From NCBI GenBank assembly GCA_963971425.1, contig OZ020518.1:18728990-18792989 (forward strand): a stretch of 64,000 bases of DNA, in the 5' to 3' direction. The notes beneath the pieces are model-generated. The model ran no database searches, was not told the DNA's origin, and saw only the letters and a program-made list of their open reading frames with translations. The position numbers and the translations under genes are program-made. This DNA is from Bryoerythrophyllum caledonicum (lineage: Eukaryota; Streptophyta; Bryopsida; Pottiales; Pottiaceae). Shown here piece after piece: positions 11,080 to 23,518 of this stretch. The stretch's first letter is position 1; each line of letters opens with the position of its first letter.

Positions 11080-12441
11080 TTAATCGGAATCTGAGTCAGT
11101 ATCACGTCTTTGACTTGGTCTAGCGCCACTTGAGTACGGCCCGCTTGAATAAACATCATAGAAGTTATTGTATTGCCTGTTCATGTAGCGAGATTCATCT
11201 TCGAGCCTGCGGATGTACTTGTTCTCGCTTTGTATTGTGGCTTCATGCATTTGTCTTTCAAACTCGGCATCTTCGTTCCGACGAGGTGGAAACGTTGATG
11301 GAGGTGTGTTGTCTCTCCCATCTAATCTCCGGCTATATCCATCGTAAGGATGGCCATATACGTCGTAATAGACGTGTCTAGGGTTTGGAGTGTCGTGTTC
11401 TTCCTCTTTTCCAGGGGAATTACAACCAGACTCCTACGTATCCTTTGGATGCGTTCGATAGCTCTGAGGGGTGTTGGTCCCTGTACCACATTGGCCGCCA
11501 TCCAAAGAACGGCCATATCCATGGTAAGAACCGTCATATCCATCGTAATAGACAGGTGCACAGTTTGGGGTGTAGTGTTCTTCCTCTTTTCCAGGGGAAT
11601 TACGACCAGACTCGTACGTACCCCTTGGATGCGTTAGCGTATAGCTCTGAGGGGTGTTGGTCCCTGTACCACATTGGCCGCCTTCATAATAATGGCTGCC
11701 ACTCCCCCCACCAAATGATACAGCGCGGGGAATTACGACCAGACTCATACGTACCCCTTAGATGCGTTGGAATCTCGCTTTGAGGGGTGTTGGTCCTTGT
11801 ACCACATTGGCCGCCTTCGTAGTAATGGCTGCCACTCCCCCCACCAAATGTTACAGGCGCGGAACCCATATCATTGCCACGGTTGTAGTCGTTGTAGTTA
11901 TGTCCCCCGTACTCTTCTGGAGGTGTCCGCCGTTGTTGGTGGGCATCAGAATCGTCCCGGATCTTCGGTTTGACCAACGTGGCCAACAATCACTCGGTTG
12001 ATTCCAGGTGGTTGATATAAAATGGGCAGTTTGATCCATCAGGCTCACATTGCGGCCCGCCACGGTGCGCCAGTCCACATCCTTGTGTCGCATAATTTCC
12101 GCCCAAACCATTGCAATGTTCGAATACAACATGATCTCCGGCCTCGAGTTGCGCGCACCCACAGCAGCAGTGACCTCATGATATCGATGGCGGAAATGGT
12201 CGCTCAGACAATTGCTCGCTAGACCTTTGCGCCGCGGCTCCGATATCCTCGCTTGTGCCATGGGCCACAACTTCATGAGGTGCTTCATCTTCACGTACCT
12301 CTTGCACAAGGTGCAAGTCCACAACCTCTCTTCCTCATCCTGCCATCCGTACTCCGCAACAACATCTGGATCGTCCGTTGCGTCCCAATCCATCTCGGGG
12401 GCTTTCTCCTTTGGAGCAACGGGCCGGTTGGACCTTGGCAT
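11080..12441 (-). pseudogene. Unrecognised family gene B: Cys-rich N-terminus, repeated Gly/Ser/Tyr-rich C-terminus
   Basis: ATG at 12441 (MPRSNRPVAPK) opens a frame with TCTLCKRYVKMKHLMKLWP, a CxxC plus later Cys/His (ASNCLSDHFRHRYHEV) and VDWRTV. The gene at 16840 has the same order (CKKYVKMYNIDKLWP, DDHF, KVDWSTF), so the two are paralogues. Downstream come three repeats of a Gly/Ser/Tyr-rich unit (SGSHYYEGGQCGT, NTPQS, TYESGRNSP) and a C-terminus with ARPSQRRDTDSDSD. The frame shifts near 12000 and back near 11745, and TAG at 11434 replaces a repeat Tyr, so this copy is probably inactive. The Cys/His spacing hints at a zinc-binding, perhaps BED-like, domain; function unknown. Confidence 0.55.
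11400..11870 (-). repeat. Coding tandem repeats, three units of about 145-180 bp
   Basis: The plus-strand text GGGAATTAC-ACCAGACTC, then GAGGGGTGTTGGTCC-TGTACCACATTGGCCGCC, recurs at about 11412, 11592 and 11734. It encodes the repeated Gly/Ser/Tyr segment of gene B. Confidence 0.85.
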
Positions 12442-12774
12442 CTTCCCTAACTAGAACAAACAATTAAATGAATGAATGGGAATTAACCCCTAAAGTTCCT
12501 TGACAATTTCCCTCAAAAACTATAAGTGATACTAACTTTCAAACCACAAATCCAAAAAATAAAATAAAAATATGTCCACAAAGCTCTTATCAAAGGCAAT
12601 CTAGAATAAACATTTAAGAAAAAATTGATTTGTTTTCGAATATTAGGAACCTGCCCAAAAATCAAGGAATCCCCCCAAAGGAGACTCTGGTTGTTTACGG
12701 GTTAAATGAATTATGAAATAATGAGCCACTCGAGGGGGCGCAAGCCATTCGGCAGAATATGCCAAAGCGTCCAG

Positions 12775-13000
12775 CTCGCCCACTAGAGTGTGGGAGAAAG
12801 GTCGGCCGTCCGCCTTTTATGTTGACCGCAAGTGGCGGACGGCCTCGGCGGACGGTCGGCGAAACGTCCGAGCCGTCCGATGGTGGACGGCCTCGGGCGT
12901 ATCGCCCGATCGGACGGCCACGATGCCGCCACGGACGGTCGCGGCCGACCGATCGGACAGCCGTGGCCGTCCGCGGCCGACCCCGATCGGTCGGCCTCCC
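12775..13000 (-). promoter_or_regulatory. GC-rich promoter-like module B, upstream of gene B
   Basis: Dense CGGACGGCC, CCGATCGG and CGGCCG words. On the minus strand a TATA-like CATAAAAGG (12813-12821) is followed by CGGACGGCCGACC and CTTTCTCCCAC, nearly the same core layout as module A (TATAAAAGG, then GGCCGTCCGCC, then a pyrimidine stretch). The gene B start codon is 372 bp downstream on the minus strand. Confidence 0.6.
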
Positions 13001-13914
13001 CTCTTCGGTCCTCCACTTCCTTATGCTCCCTCCCCTCTCAACTCCCTTCCCTGGTCCTCCACTTCCTTTTCTGGGACGATTGACTTTGCACGTGCAATCC
13101 AGATCTGGAGATCCAGTTACGTGGATTTATGGTCGGAAGAATGTCAGGAAGATTTTGTGCGCATTCATGAGGATATTCCATTGTGCGCGTTTAAGCACAG
13201 ATTTATATAGTTTCTTCATAATGGTTCCACTTAAAATATCTTACATAACATGTAACAGATGCTCGTTTCCTTTTTTTATGTTTGACTCACCAGGAGGAAA
13301 TTGGAATGGCCCACGGGCACAATGTTCCAAGGGCCAAGGGTACATTGCCCACGACATAGGCATAACTTTGTATGGGAGGATTTTTGGCTTCTACATGAGT
13401 AAATTTCCTTTGCGTCGAGTTTTTAATTTTGGGCAGGTTTCTAGATTGCGAATATGAAGAAACAACTTTCGAATTTTTTATGTTACTTTGTCGTTGGGAA
13501 GAGCTATTTGAATGTATTAATTAATTTTTTTTGTAGATTTGTGGTTTCAAATTTAGTACCACCCATAGTCAAAAAAGGGGAGCACGGGCATCTAAAATCC
13601 TTTTATAGAATTGTCCATTCACATTCACTCATTGAGGTTTTTCATACTCATCCAAAATATTTTTTTCTTTAAATGTTTCCCAAAAAAATGATGGTCTTCA
13701 TTGTAAATTCGCATTTTATTTGAAGTAAAATAATTTCACCATTTTTTGTGCAATGTGCAACAAAACTTCTTCTTTTCCTCAATAAAACTTACAATTTTGT
13801 TTTTTTTTTTCACTTCTTCTTTTGTTCTCCTGAAAGATGTGATGTACACCCTTTAATTGACCAATTGGAATATGGATAAGCATTCTAAAAGATATTTAGT
13901 TCACAAGTGATTGT

Positions 13915-14045
13915 AACGTGAATTGGCCATTCTTGAACCTCCACTTGTTGTTGAATTTTCTTGAAGATGCTACACCCCTCTTTTACCTCTAGAAATTGGT
14001 GTATTGGATATGAACATGATGCCTAACTTTTAAGACAATGGTAAA
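13915..14045 (-). repeat. Dispersed repeat family, copy 3 (inverted)
   Basis: Its reverse complement carries ACACCAATTTCTAGAGGTAA, GGGGTGTAGCATCTTCAA and GTGGAGGTTCAAGAATGGCC in the same order as the copies at 6690 and 7430. Confidence 0.6.
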
Positions 14046-15720
14046 AGATTTGGAACTTCTGTACTTCAAACATTACACAGACACTATAATCTATCGATTC
14101 TTGCGATAGTTTGCAACTAATACAATATGGCGTGTTCATATATTTGGTTCCTATCAATCGCATGGATAGTTAAATCATGGGGTTTACAATCCAAACAACA
14201 ACTTATTCTCTTCCCTACGTTGATCCATATTCATGAGACACTAAGACTTTGACAACACTTCGTATCATATTTAAGTAATATGCAAGGTCTTAATATTTTA
14301 CCCTTGTTTGAAACTCTAAAGGAACATGGCCAATTTAGCTAAAAAATTAGTCCAAAACCCTCACATCGAAAAAGAGGCATAGCAATCACATTTTTCAAGT
14401 GATCTTTAGAATTTAGATCGTAAGATCCTAAAGTAGACTTCTATATGAACACACCATGCTCTTATGGTTGCAATCCATTGCATGGATTGATAGATTATAG
14501 TGTGTAAAGTAAAAAAAAAATGTTCATTATCTTCCATCGTTGACTGGTATTCTAGACTTTGACTTTTCTTTCACTAAACCCTGATCCAATCCAAAAGTTC
14601 ATAATTTTATATTGTTCTGTGAAGCTTGATGTTAATTCCATATACACCAAATTCCAGAAATGTATTACTTAAACAATTTATTAAATGCCATGAATTTATA
14701 CAAAAACCTATAGGATGCAAATTGTGCACTGCCGGAATTGGCATGACAAATCATTTGTTGGATCCTACAACCCAAATCAACTAAATATTCAAGGGTGCCC
14801 ACACTGTCCTACGACATTTTAATCGTCTTCACTGAACCACCATGGTTGGCACTATTTGTATGTATTTATGTATCATGAGTAAAAAATGTTGATCAAAATC
14901 TATAGTTCAAACCCCGCCATGGTTGAGAGATTCTTTGGTTGATATACATAAAAATTGCTACAACCCGAAAATCTTCCATCCAAAGCACGGTACGAATTAT
15001 AGTTTTAGGGTTGGAAATTTAATTTTTTTGTTGGAGAAATAGTCAAGGTAATATAGCATCATGTATTCATAAAAACTGAACGATCCTAAACGCCTTCACA
15101 AAAACTACAAATTCAATTGGTCCACTATTGAAATTCTTTGCAGTCTTCGGTTCGAATCCTAGAACGATAAAGGTCCGCAATGGCAAGATAAGTTTGAATT
15201 GTAGTTTTGTAGATTTTCATAGTCACCCATGTTTGAAATGGACCCATTTTTAAAGCAAGTTTATTACAAACTTATCAAAGTTTCAATCCAAAAATTTCAA
15301 CAATTTCCACGTGGCATTCACATGGCAAATAATTGGTGTAATGTAGCATATTTCTTACATATAACTTAAAAACTAGCCCCTTCATATATACTAAATCCTT
15401 AACCCTAAACCTAAGGGTGCTCTTTTCCATCTCCGATTTTGAATCTAGTTTTATTTTTTCAAACATATTTTCAATCTAAATACAATTTAACATTAATCCC
15501 TAAATGTACTTGGGGGGTCGAAACACTGAAATACAGTAAAAAAGCCCTCAAAATTAAATTCCATGTAGAGCTCAATGGGAGAAAAATATTCAAAAAGTAA
15601 CCGGAAGATCCTCTTCAAACATAGCCAAATAATAAGTGAGCCAATTCTTATGTACTTTGGACATGATTTGGGCCTCCATCCACTCCAAAAAGTGCTACAT
15701 TTGGGGGCTGAAATTAGTCG

Positions 15721-15905
15721 GGCAAACCCTAGCAGCTGTTGTTGAGACCCCATCAGCTATTGTTGGGGGCCCCAACGACTGTTGCTGGGGGCCCCAACGA
15801 CTATTGCTGGGGGCCCCAGCCACTGTTGCCAGAGGCCCCAACCACTGTTGTTGGGGCCCCTTTAATTGTTGTTCAGAACCCTATTTATTGTTGTTGGGGT
15901 CCCAA
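15721..15905 (+). repeat. GC-rich minisatellite, about 27-bp unit
   Basis: About seven degenerate copies of a unit like CCCCAACGACTGTTGCTGGG, each containing the self-complementary GGGGCCCC. Confidence 0.85.
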
Positions 15906-16424
15906 TTAGTGCGGATGGGGCATAGTATGGAATTCAATATGCAACCCGGTTTAAAAGAACTGATTCAAATTTCAATTGGTGGATGTTTTTCATTTGTAAA
16001 ATCATAACGTTCAAAGTTGAATCAAAACTTCTTTTTCCCTTTGCCCAAGAGGCAATGTCTAGATGGTGCGTAGGAGGACTTCATCATTGTTGCCCCTAAA
16101 TTTTTTCTCATAGTTTTTTCTATGTAGGAGACTAAGTTAATTATGAAATTCTGTGAGTACATTACTTACTACGTCTTAATTGAAATCCCATGGTCAGAAC
16201 TAAAAATTGAAGTTTTTTTTTCCTTCTTTGTTCATTTCACTATAATCCAATACTTTTGAAGTGTTTTTGGTGGAAAACTGTCATGGTACTTCGACATTAA
16301 CACCTTCCATTACTTTTAACGAAGGAAAAAATAAAGGAGAAAAAATGGTAATAAAAAGGAAAAAAAAAAAAAAAAAGATCTCAAAAAAAAATAGGCTCAA
16401 GAGACTGGTGGACGCGAGCCCGGA

Positions 16425-16625
16425 GGTCGGCCGTATGGCGGACGACCGTGTGGCGGATGGCCGGCGGGCGGATGGCCTACTGGAGCGGTCGGCGAGGCTC
16501 GGCCGACGGCCAGTTCGGACAGCCGGCCCATTGATCGACCGCCGGCCCGGTGGGCCCAATCGATTGGCCGTCCGCTGGTTCGGACGGCCGCCCGGTTAGG
16601 TTAGGCGGCCGTCCGCATATACATG
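16425..16625 (+). promoter_or_regulatory. GC-rich promoter-like module C, upstream of gene C
   Basis: CGGACGGCCG, GGCCGTCCG and CGGACG words end in a TATA-like CATATACAT (16615-16623) flanked by inverted GTCCGCAT and ATGCGGAC, then a CTTCTTTTTTCCTCAC pyrimidine stretch. Gene C starts 217 bp further on. Same layout as modules A and B. Confidence 0.6.
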
Positions 16626-16839
16626 CGGACGACCACTTCTTTTTTCCTCACTTCCTCTCCTCTCATGCCGAGTCGGATGTGCTGCAGTTACAATTTTCTG
16701 TACTTGTTGCTCTTACTAGGTGAGGAGACGGGGGTCCTTTTATTGTGACCGGATAAACCGTTTCTTAATTTTCCAAATCATTCATTCACGAATTAATACC
16801 GAAGTGTCCGCGTTTGTTTTTTTAAAAGCAAGCGTTATC

Positions 16840-19800
16840 ATGGCGACGGAGAAGCGGATCGTGGTGGAAGATGTGAGTGAAATTGGAACGAGAGAGTCGA
16901 AGAAACGGTTCAAACAGAAAGGTGCTACTCATTATCTACGGTGGAAGATTTTGGACAATGAAGACATTCAGGCGGAGGAAGGTTGCGAAGCTGAAATGGA
17001 GGATTACTAGATATCCAAGACATGCAAGAAATACGTGAAGATGTACAACATCGATAAACTTTGGCCAAGAGATTGCCGCATAAGTCATACGACTTACTTT
17101 GCTTGCAAGCCCTGGATGTGCAAAGATGATCACTTCATTGATCGTGCAGAGGAGGTTTGGCGGGCTTTGTTTAGAAATCGCCAAAAAAGCAAAGGGTTTT
17201 TCAATTACAGCCTACTATCAATGGTATACACTGAGGTTGTGTTGAAACGAAAGGTGGATTGGAGTACGTTTTCAACTACAAAACAATATCCGCTTAGGAT
17301 TGGGCAAAATCAGAAGCATATTCCTGATTTATTCAATCCTGAATCGACCTTGACCAAGGCTATTTCGGAGGAGTTGAAGAAAAAGCCTCGTCAGATGACC
17401 GTGGTGGATACCATGCCGAATATACAACCATCGGTGGAGGAGGTTGCCGTTGCGATGGAATCTGACAAACATTTGGATATTGTGGTTGACAATATATTGT
17501 CAACCACAACTTCCAAAGAGACTTTGGAGACGACGATGGTAGAAGACCCCGTACAATCAAATATTCTGCATATTGTGATTGTAGGAGGTGAAGACAATGG
17601 TAATGCGGAACAAGGGGGAGGAGAATATGGATGGAGAAGAAATCGTTGTTCCAAACGTTCAAACTTTAGAAGGCATGGCACCAAAGACAATGGATGCCGG
17701 GCCAAGCACTTCAAGGCGGGAAACATTAGAACCAAATTCCATGGACCCGATCATTGACAAGGGTACTTTGATTTCCAATATTGAAGAAATGCTTCGAACA
17801 ATGCCAAACAAGGATAAGTTGAAATGCTTGCTCAACTTGAGTGTTAAGTGGACTGAAGCGTGCGCTCAAGTAACAGAATTTGGTCATCCAGTCGATCTGC
17901 AAAGTGATTCGAACGAATGGGACCAAATACATGAAATAGTGAGAGTGGCACGTAATTTGGTGGACGGGGCCAAAATTCTTGCAGCAATGGCTCCTCATCT
18001 TCTAGATATGGCTCATATGTTTTCAACTATCACTCCGAGTGTGCTACGAGCCGCTGATGGCTTCGACACGTTGGCTTCCTCTATAACGCCAATGTTAAAA
18101 GACAGGATCGCGCTAACTCAAAAAGTGATGGATATGGAGGAGGAGGCCTATAAAAATGAAACCCTCACTAGACACCTTAACTGGGAATTGGAAGATAACA
18201 AGCGGCAGTTGGAGGCCAGTAGGAGACTTGTTACAAGGATGTTGGAGAAGATGAATGCGCGGGTTCGTGAGGTGGATGTGGTAGTCATCGACGACAGCAC
18301 CGGAACTTCTGACGACCTTTCTCTTTCCAAGTTTGGAGGGAACGATGCAGAGGATGCTACACTAGTCAAATCTAATAGACCGGCTGAGCCATCTTCTGTT
18401 CAATTGGCAGTACCAGCTGGAAGTAGCAAAATACGGCCAGCAGCACCTGAAAAAGGGAAGGCGATAGTGGAAGGTGAAGGCGAGATGGAATCGATGTCAC
18501 AGAAGTTGGAAATGGCAAATAAGGAGAGGGACGAGGCACGAGCGGAACTAGAGACATTGCGGAGGACATTGAGATCGGTGGACGACACACCATGGAATGA
18601 GAACACAATGCCTTGGTTGGGTTGGGTTCATCGCCTTCAGGATAGGGAGACCATGGTCTCGAAAGCACAATATGATCTCAAGAAATTTGCCGCCGAATCA
18701 TAAGAATCATGTGAACTCGTGGATACCTCATTGGAGAGATTGAAAAAATTTGTTGGACAACGCGGACATGAGTCCACGAAGGTTACTATTTGGGATAATA
18801 TACCGGAGATGATGGATCGCACAAACTATCATCGGAATAAAAAGAGCCATGGTATTGACTGGGCTTTAGAAGTGGAGGAAAGATGGGTGCCCTACAATAT
18901 CTTCTCATCACATTTTGTAGAATCAGACTGAAGAGTAATCCATACTTGCGACCATGTCCCGGCATTCCTCAATGACAAATGCAGCTTGTGCCAAGATCAT
19001 TTCGGTCCGGAGGGAGCATATTCGTTGGGCCAATGTGGCCATAACTTTCATATTACTAGCATTTCTGTAGGTTCTATGATAGAATTGGCGTGTCCTATGA
19101 GTCGCTCTCCAATTAATACAAGATTCTACGAAGTGATGGGGATAAGAGATGTTATGCCACCGGGGCACGAGTTCAACCGATGGAATCTCTCTTTGGATCA
19201 ACTTCCGAAGAAATCCTTGAACTATCGTGAGTGGGGAAAACCACTTATGTGAAAAAGTGAGTTTTCTTCTCACTAACTATACGAGGAGTATGGGATGGAA
19301 ATTGATCAATTATTTTGGATGACACAAGACTATGAGGTGGAGATACGGACGCGAGAGATTGTAGATGGCGAGCAACAAGAGTTGTTTTGCCGCAACTTTG
19401 GGGGGCATTGGAGCACTGAGCACAAGCGTTTCTTCCGATTTCCTCCAAGGAGAGCTGAGAAGGAAGAAGATGGTGTATGGCATGAGGTAAACGATGGCAT
19501 TGAGTTGAGAGATGAGTACAAGAAGTACAATCGTACTTTGGTGAGAAGAGCCCTGGTCCTTGCAAAGTTGGAAGAGGCCACAACGTTACGGAGTTCAACA
19601 GGAGAGGATTCTTTTAAAGATGTAGACTGTTCTTATTGGGATGCGGTGCAAGCATTTGATCGGAGGATTGGGGACATCATTGGCTATTGGCGGAACGTGC
19701 TACAGAAATCCGAACGGGAATTATTGGTGTCATTCCCACATAATGACGCTTTTGTGAACAATGTGGTGGAACGAATAAAGAAAGCCATGGAAATCTTTGC

Positions 19801-20011
19801 GGCGAAGAAGGTGGGTCCTGGTGGGAAGCGGAAGAGGGATGATGGCAATGACATCGACGATAGTTGGTGGTCGGAGATGCATAGGGAAATTGCAGCCGTG
19901 GATCGAGAGTATGAAGAAGGGGGGAGGATTGCTAGGCCAAGCCAGAGACCGCAGACTCGTAGTAGCACTCGAACGGATCATATCGACGAGCCTTCTTCTT
20001 TATGGCAATAG
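16840..20011 (+). pseudogene. Unrecognised family gene C: paralogue of gene B, with coiled coil and RING-like region, decayed
   Basis: ATG at 16840 (MATEKRIVVEDV) follows module C. CKKYVKMYNIDKLWP and KVDWSTF match gene B. TAG at 17008 sits where gene B has Trp in LWTCTLC, and the first Cys of that CxxC is Ser here. After a shift near 17580 a single frame runs to 20011, broken by stops at 18701, 18929, 19250 and 19274. The middle is charged and helical (ELEDNKRQLEASRRLVTRML; KLEMANKERDEARAELETL), probably a coiled coil. A RING-like stretch follows: CSLCQDHFGPEGAYSLGQC, GHNFH, CPMSRSPI, with Ser for the last expected Cys. The end has ARPSQRPQTRSSTR, like the gene B terminus. About 1,050 codons in all. 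Possible ligase or TE-derived origin; function unknown. Confidence 0.55.
17480..17509. repeat. Perfect 30-bp palindrome inside gene C
   Basis: TTGTGGTTGACAATA is followed directly by its exact reverse complement. It lies in the coding part, where it encodes IVVDNILSTTT. Confidence 0.95.
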
Positions 20012-20654
20012 AATGTGGTAGATGAATGTAAAACTTAGCGTAGTTGTTGTTTAAGGAATGGTGTGGCAAGAAGTTGGAAGCAAGCCGTGGTGGGGCATAC
20101 TTTTTGAAATAAAGGTCTACAATTTGTAATATATTTTGTCAACTTGTTAATTCTTTAATTGTACGTGGGTATTAGAAATATTGTGGTGCATCAAGTGGAT
20201 GCGAAGCAGTGAAATGAATAGAAGTTTGCAAATTCGAATTACATTCTGCATACAACAAGAATGTCATATTTAAGTCATTTCGTATGGGATGACTAAATCC
20301 ATACACAAAACACAAGACAATAGAATAGCAAAAGAGATGGATGTAAAACTTGTGCATGTATGAAAAAACTTTATTGATATTCGGAATAAATCCAAGAATC
20401 AATTGAGACAATAGAAGCTTTTAATGCTTACGCGAAACGACTATAAAGTACCCTAAACTCGAACTACACTATTTACAAACAAAATAAGTGCGGTGAACGC
20501 ATACTACGTAAATGGGCCAATTTTCCTACTGATTCACGTCGGTAGGAAGTTCGTAATCGCTGTCATCTTTGATTTCAGCTCCACTAGATCCCGAAGGATC
20601 GTCTTCATTATCCGTGGCGGGTTCTTGTTTGATTCTCCGTTTAATCAACAATGT
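20012..20654. other. Spacer between convergent gene C and hAT gene
   Basis: AT-rich; presumably holds both 3' UTRs. An AATAAA-like signal is not clearly placed. No other feature seen. Confidence 0.6.
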
Positions 20655-23489
20655 TTAAATGGTTTTGAATCTCTTACAAGTTCCAATGACATCAATGGGA
20701 TTATTAGGTCGCGTGCGAAGAAATGGATGCATGGGAGCTTTTTGTTTCTTCGTGCCATTTGTAGGCCGCCTAGGTTGTAACCCTAAACCTCCATGAACCT
20801 CGGGGTGATGTATGAAGAGCTTAGACAGAGGTACATTGCCATCACGAGGTAGGCCATTGGATTGGCGTTGCGGCGTTCGGGGTCGCACATGTTTTAAAAG
20901 GGACACCATACCGTGGAAGGATTTCAAATTGGTTGTAGTGACCGTTGCAAGAGGGGTTGCAAATAGAGACCGCCACGCGCGACCTTGCAAGGATGGTTGA
21001 TCCTTAGAGGAGGATGCCTTCTTCTCCGTAACGTGAATGAGACTCCGTGTACCGCCGTAAGTACCGCCCTCCATAGTTTTCTCCCCGAGAACAACCGTGT
21101 CGTCTAGGAATGGCTCTTTTGTTGTTTGCTCGGGGTTCTCTGCAAGTGCGAGATCGTGGACGCCTTCTTCAACACTCTTCAGTGAGGGCCCTTGCATTTT
21201 TTGCCCGTGTAGTGTCGTTGCACGTGAGGATGATAAATCTTTTCCTCCCTTGTCCTTCGTGTCTTCCAGAAGCGGAGTCGGTCCACGACGAAGGATATTA
21301 TTGCTATTGACCATACCGTCTCCATTCAAGTACCGCGCTATGGGCAACAAGTCATCTTCTTTCTCTGCAAGAACGTCGTCATCGACAAAATCATACTCGG
21401 TGATTGGGGCGTCGTGAATATGATCCATACGTTGAGAAGGGTTGCTGTCGATGTCATCGTCTAGATGCTCTGCATTGTAATTGGCAAGGGCACTGGTGCT
21501 TGAATCGTCAGAGTAGTCCGGGTCATCCGACTCACGTGGTTGTGGATCCTCTAAATCCAAGTTCTCCGCGTACCACCTCTTCTCATCCATCAACTTTGCA
21601 TTCGCAAGCAACTTCGAGTTCGTATACACAAAGACCAAGTCATCAGCCCTTCCCGGTAATAACCGATTCCGTTTCTTGTCATGGACGAAAGAGTAGCTAC
21701 TCCAATTGCGTTCGCAAGAAGAAGATGACACTGTATGCGCTAGTATTCTCTTTGCAATTGGTCCAAGGAGCTTTCCACAAGCACCTTCAAAATCCCACCA
21801 AGCATATGGAGAACATTTTTGGTCTTTAGGATCCAACATGTCATGGAATGGTACATCCTTGTTTCGAAATGCGAGGAACTCGTTCACCACGTCCGGGTAA
21901 ATCTTACGATCACATAGCTTTTGTAGTACTCGTTTGCATGCCGTGATGACATCCGGATCATCGGCCAACTCTTTGTTATGGAGTAAATAAGGATTGAGAA
22001 GTGCATCGGTGGAATGTAAATCCGTGGTGATCATCCGTTTCCGTGCGTAGAACTTGTCCTCAGCAATGAACGCTAAATCACTATCGAGACAGAATGGTTC
22101 ATTACGCAATGCTAGGACATGCTTCTGGAGGTCGGGAAGGATGTGCAAAACCTTGGGCATGCAAGGTTCCTTGGCATTGAATTCCCGAAGCGCATACACT
22201 ATAGGGGCTACCATCTCCTGGAAGTTCGTGCACCGCCTCCAGAAACGCTCATTTAGAACCACTCTTTTGATGGCTCGAGAGATTACTACTTTATCTCTAG
22301 CCGAGAGTGACTTCTTGGAGGCGTATGCCCGCCATTCAGGATCAACGATGGTTTGCTCCAATGATTCCTTGATCTTCAGCAGGCGATCTATCATTATGAA
22401 ATTATATGCAAATCTTGTTTGCCCGGGGAGCAATAGATTGAACTTCGCCTCGTGTTTACGAAACACGGCAAGGGGCATTTGCTGATTCTTGACAAACTTA
22501 ACCAAGAACTTGGCCTTCTCGAGAGTTTCTTTTATCCATGTAGCCTTCTCCCAGTCCTCCAACAATAAGTCCATGGCATGCGCGGCACATCCTTGAATGT
22601 ATATGTGTGGATATTTCTTGACGACCAATGCTGAGGCATTGAGCATGACTGGAGCATTGTCAGTACACACCTGAACAATGTTGTGGGGGCCAACTTGTTC
22701 AATGAACTTGAACATGATGGATGCCAGGTACGTAGTGTTCTTTTCTTTGCCCGTAGTATCTACAGCTCCCAAGAAGAGCTCTTTAGCGGGAGACACGAGC
22801 ATTGCATTGCACAAAGGGCGACTAGTCACAGATGTCCACCCATCTATCGCTAGAGTTCCTCCAAACTTCCGAACACTCTCGAACAATCTTTTATTGAGTT
22901 GTGCTTCCAAATCAGCCTTCGCTTGTCCCAACAACCTTGTTCAAATGTCATGGTAAGAGGGTGGGACATATGGTTTTTTTGAAAGAGGCAGTCTTCATCA
23001 CGGCTTCCTTGAATGCAGCATTCCGTGCTATAGCAAACGGCACGTTTGCTTCGTAGAAAAACTTCACCCACACTTTGTCTAGCTCCGGCCGCTCCACTTC
23101 ATGAAAGCCCTCTTTAAGCACGGATTGCCTCACCAATCTGGGGAACGTGGCACCTAGACTCCCTTGTTCGGTGAAGTCGTCAAAGGTGGGGGTCGGTTCA
23201 ACCATGGTTGATGGTAAAATCACCGGGGGGGGGAGCTTGAGTGGACCCTACACAAGAATCTTCGCCGATGGACTTGGGCATGCTATATCCTGAGGCAGGC
23301 GCAGATTTCAATGGTGGGGTGGGGCAATGTTCAGAGAAAAGTTCTCTATTGTGTTTTGGGTAGTGGCCACGACAATTTTTAAACAAAGTCTGTACGCGGG
23401 ATGTCAATTTGGTGCAGAGGCCAACACCGCTATTGCGCTTGCTAGGGAGTACTTCGTACCCGAGATCACTTAGCTGTTGTTCTAGCCTT
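20655..23489 (-). pseudogene. hAT-family transposase gene, main part (DUF659-like and hAT C-terminal regions)
   Basis: The long open part (22934-20655, 759 codons) has the hAT order: AIDGWTS (first Asp, residue 31), VCTDNAPVM (second Asp, 92), GCAAHAMDLLLED (C-x2-H), and SSSCERNWSSYSFVHDKKRN (catalytic Glu 409 and dimerisation region). Upstream, VKFFYEANVPFAIARNAAF matches the start of DUF659-type domains but lies in another frame. Two homopolymer indels (nine G at 23225-23233, seven T at 22974-22980) and a TGA at about 22943-22945, where CGA would restore Arg, break the frame. The 5' end of the gene is at 46139-46245, separated by the CACTA insertion. About 270 residues follow the hAT C-terminal region, acidic then basic, which is unusually long. 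Catalytic residues survive, but the gene cannot be expressed whole here. Confidence 0.8.
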
Positions 23490-23518
23490 CACTACAAGAA
23501 ACTCGTGTTTTTTGTGAC
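23490..23518 (+). repeat. CACTA left terminal inverted repeat
   Basis: Twenty-nine bases matching the inverted right end with three mismatches; preceded by CTT. Confidence 0.9.

Larger units (their letters stand above)
13001..16424. other. AT-rich intergenic region
   Basis: No supported gene. It holds an inverted copy of the dispersed repeat (13915-14045), a further partial copy near 14625, homopolymer tracts and a 27-bp minisatellite (15721-15905). Confidence 0.7.

Noticed and set aside
12759-13457. 232-codon plus-strand frame over promoter module B
   Set aside because: Its first half is Arg/Pro-rich translation of the CGGACGG words and its second half lacks any pattern; the module is better explained as the promoter of gene B on the other strand.
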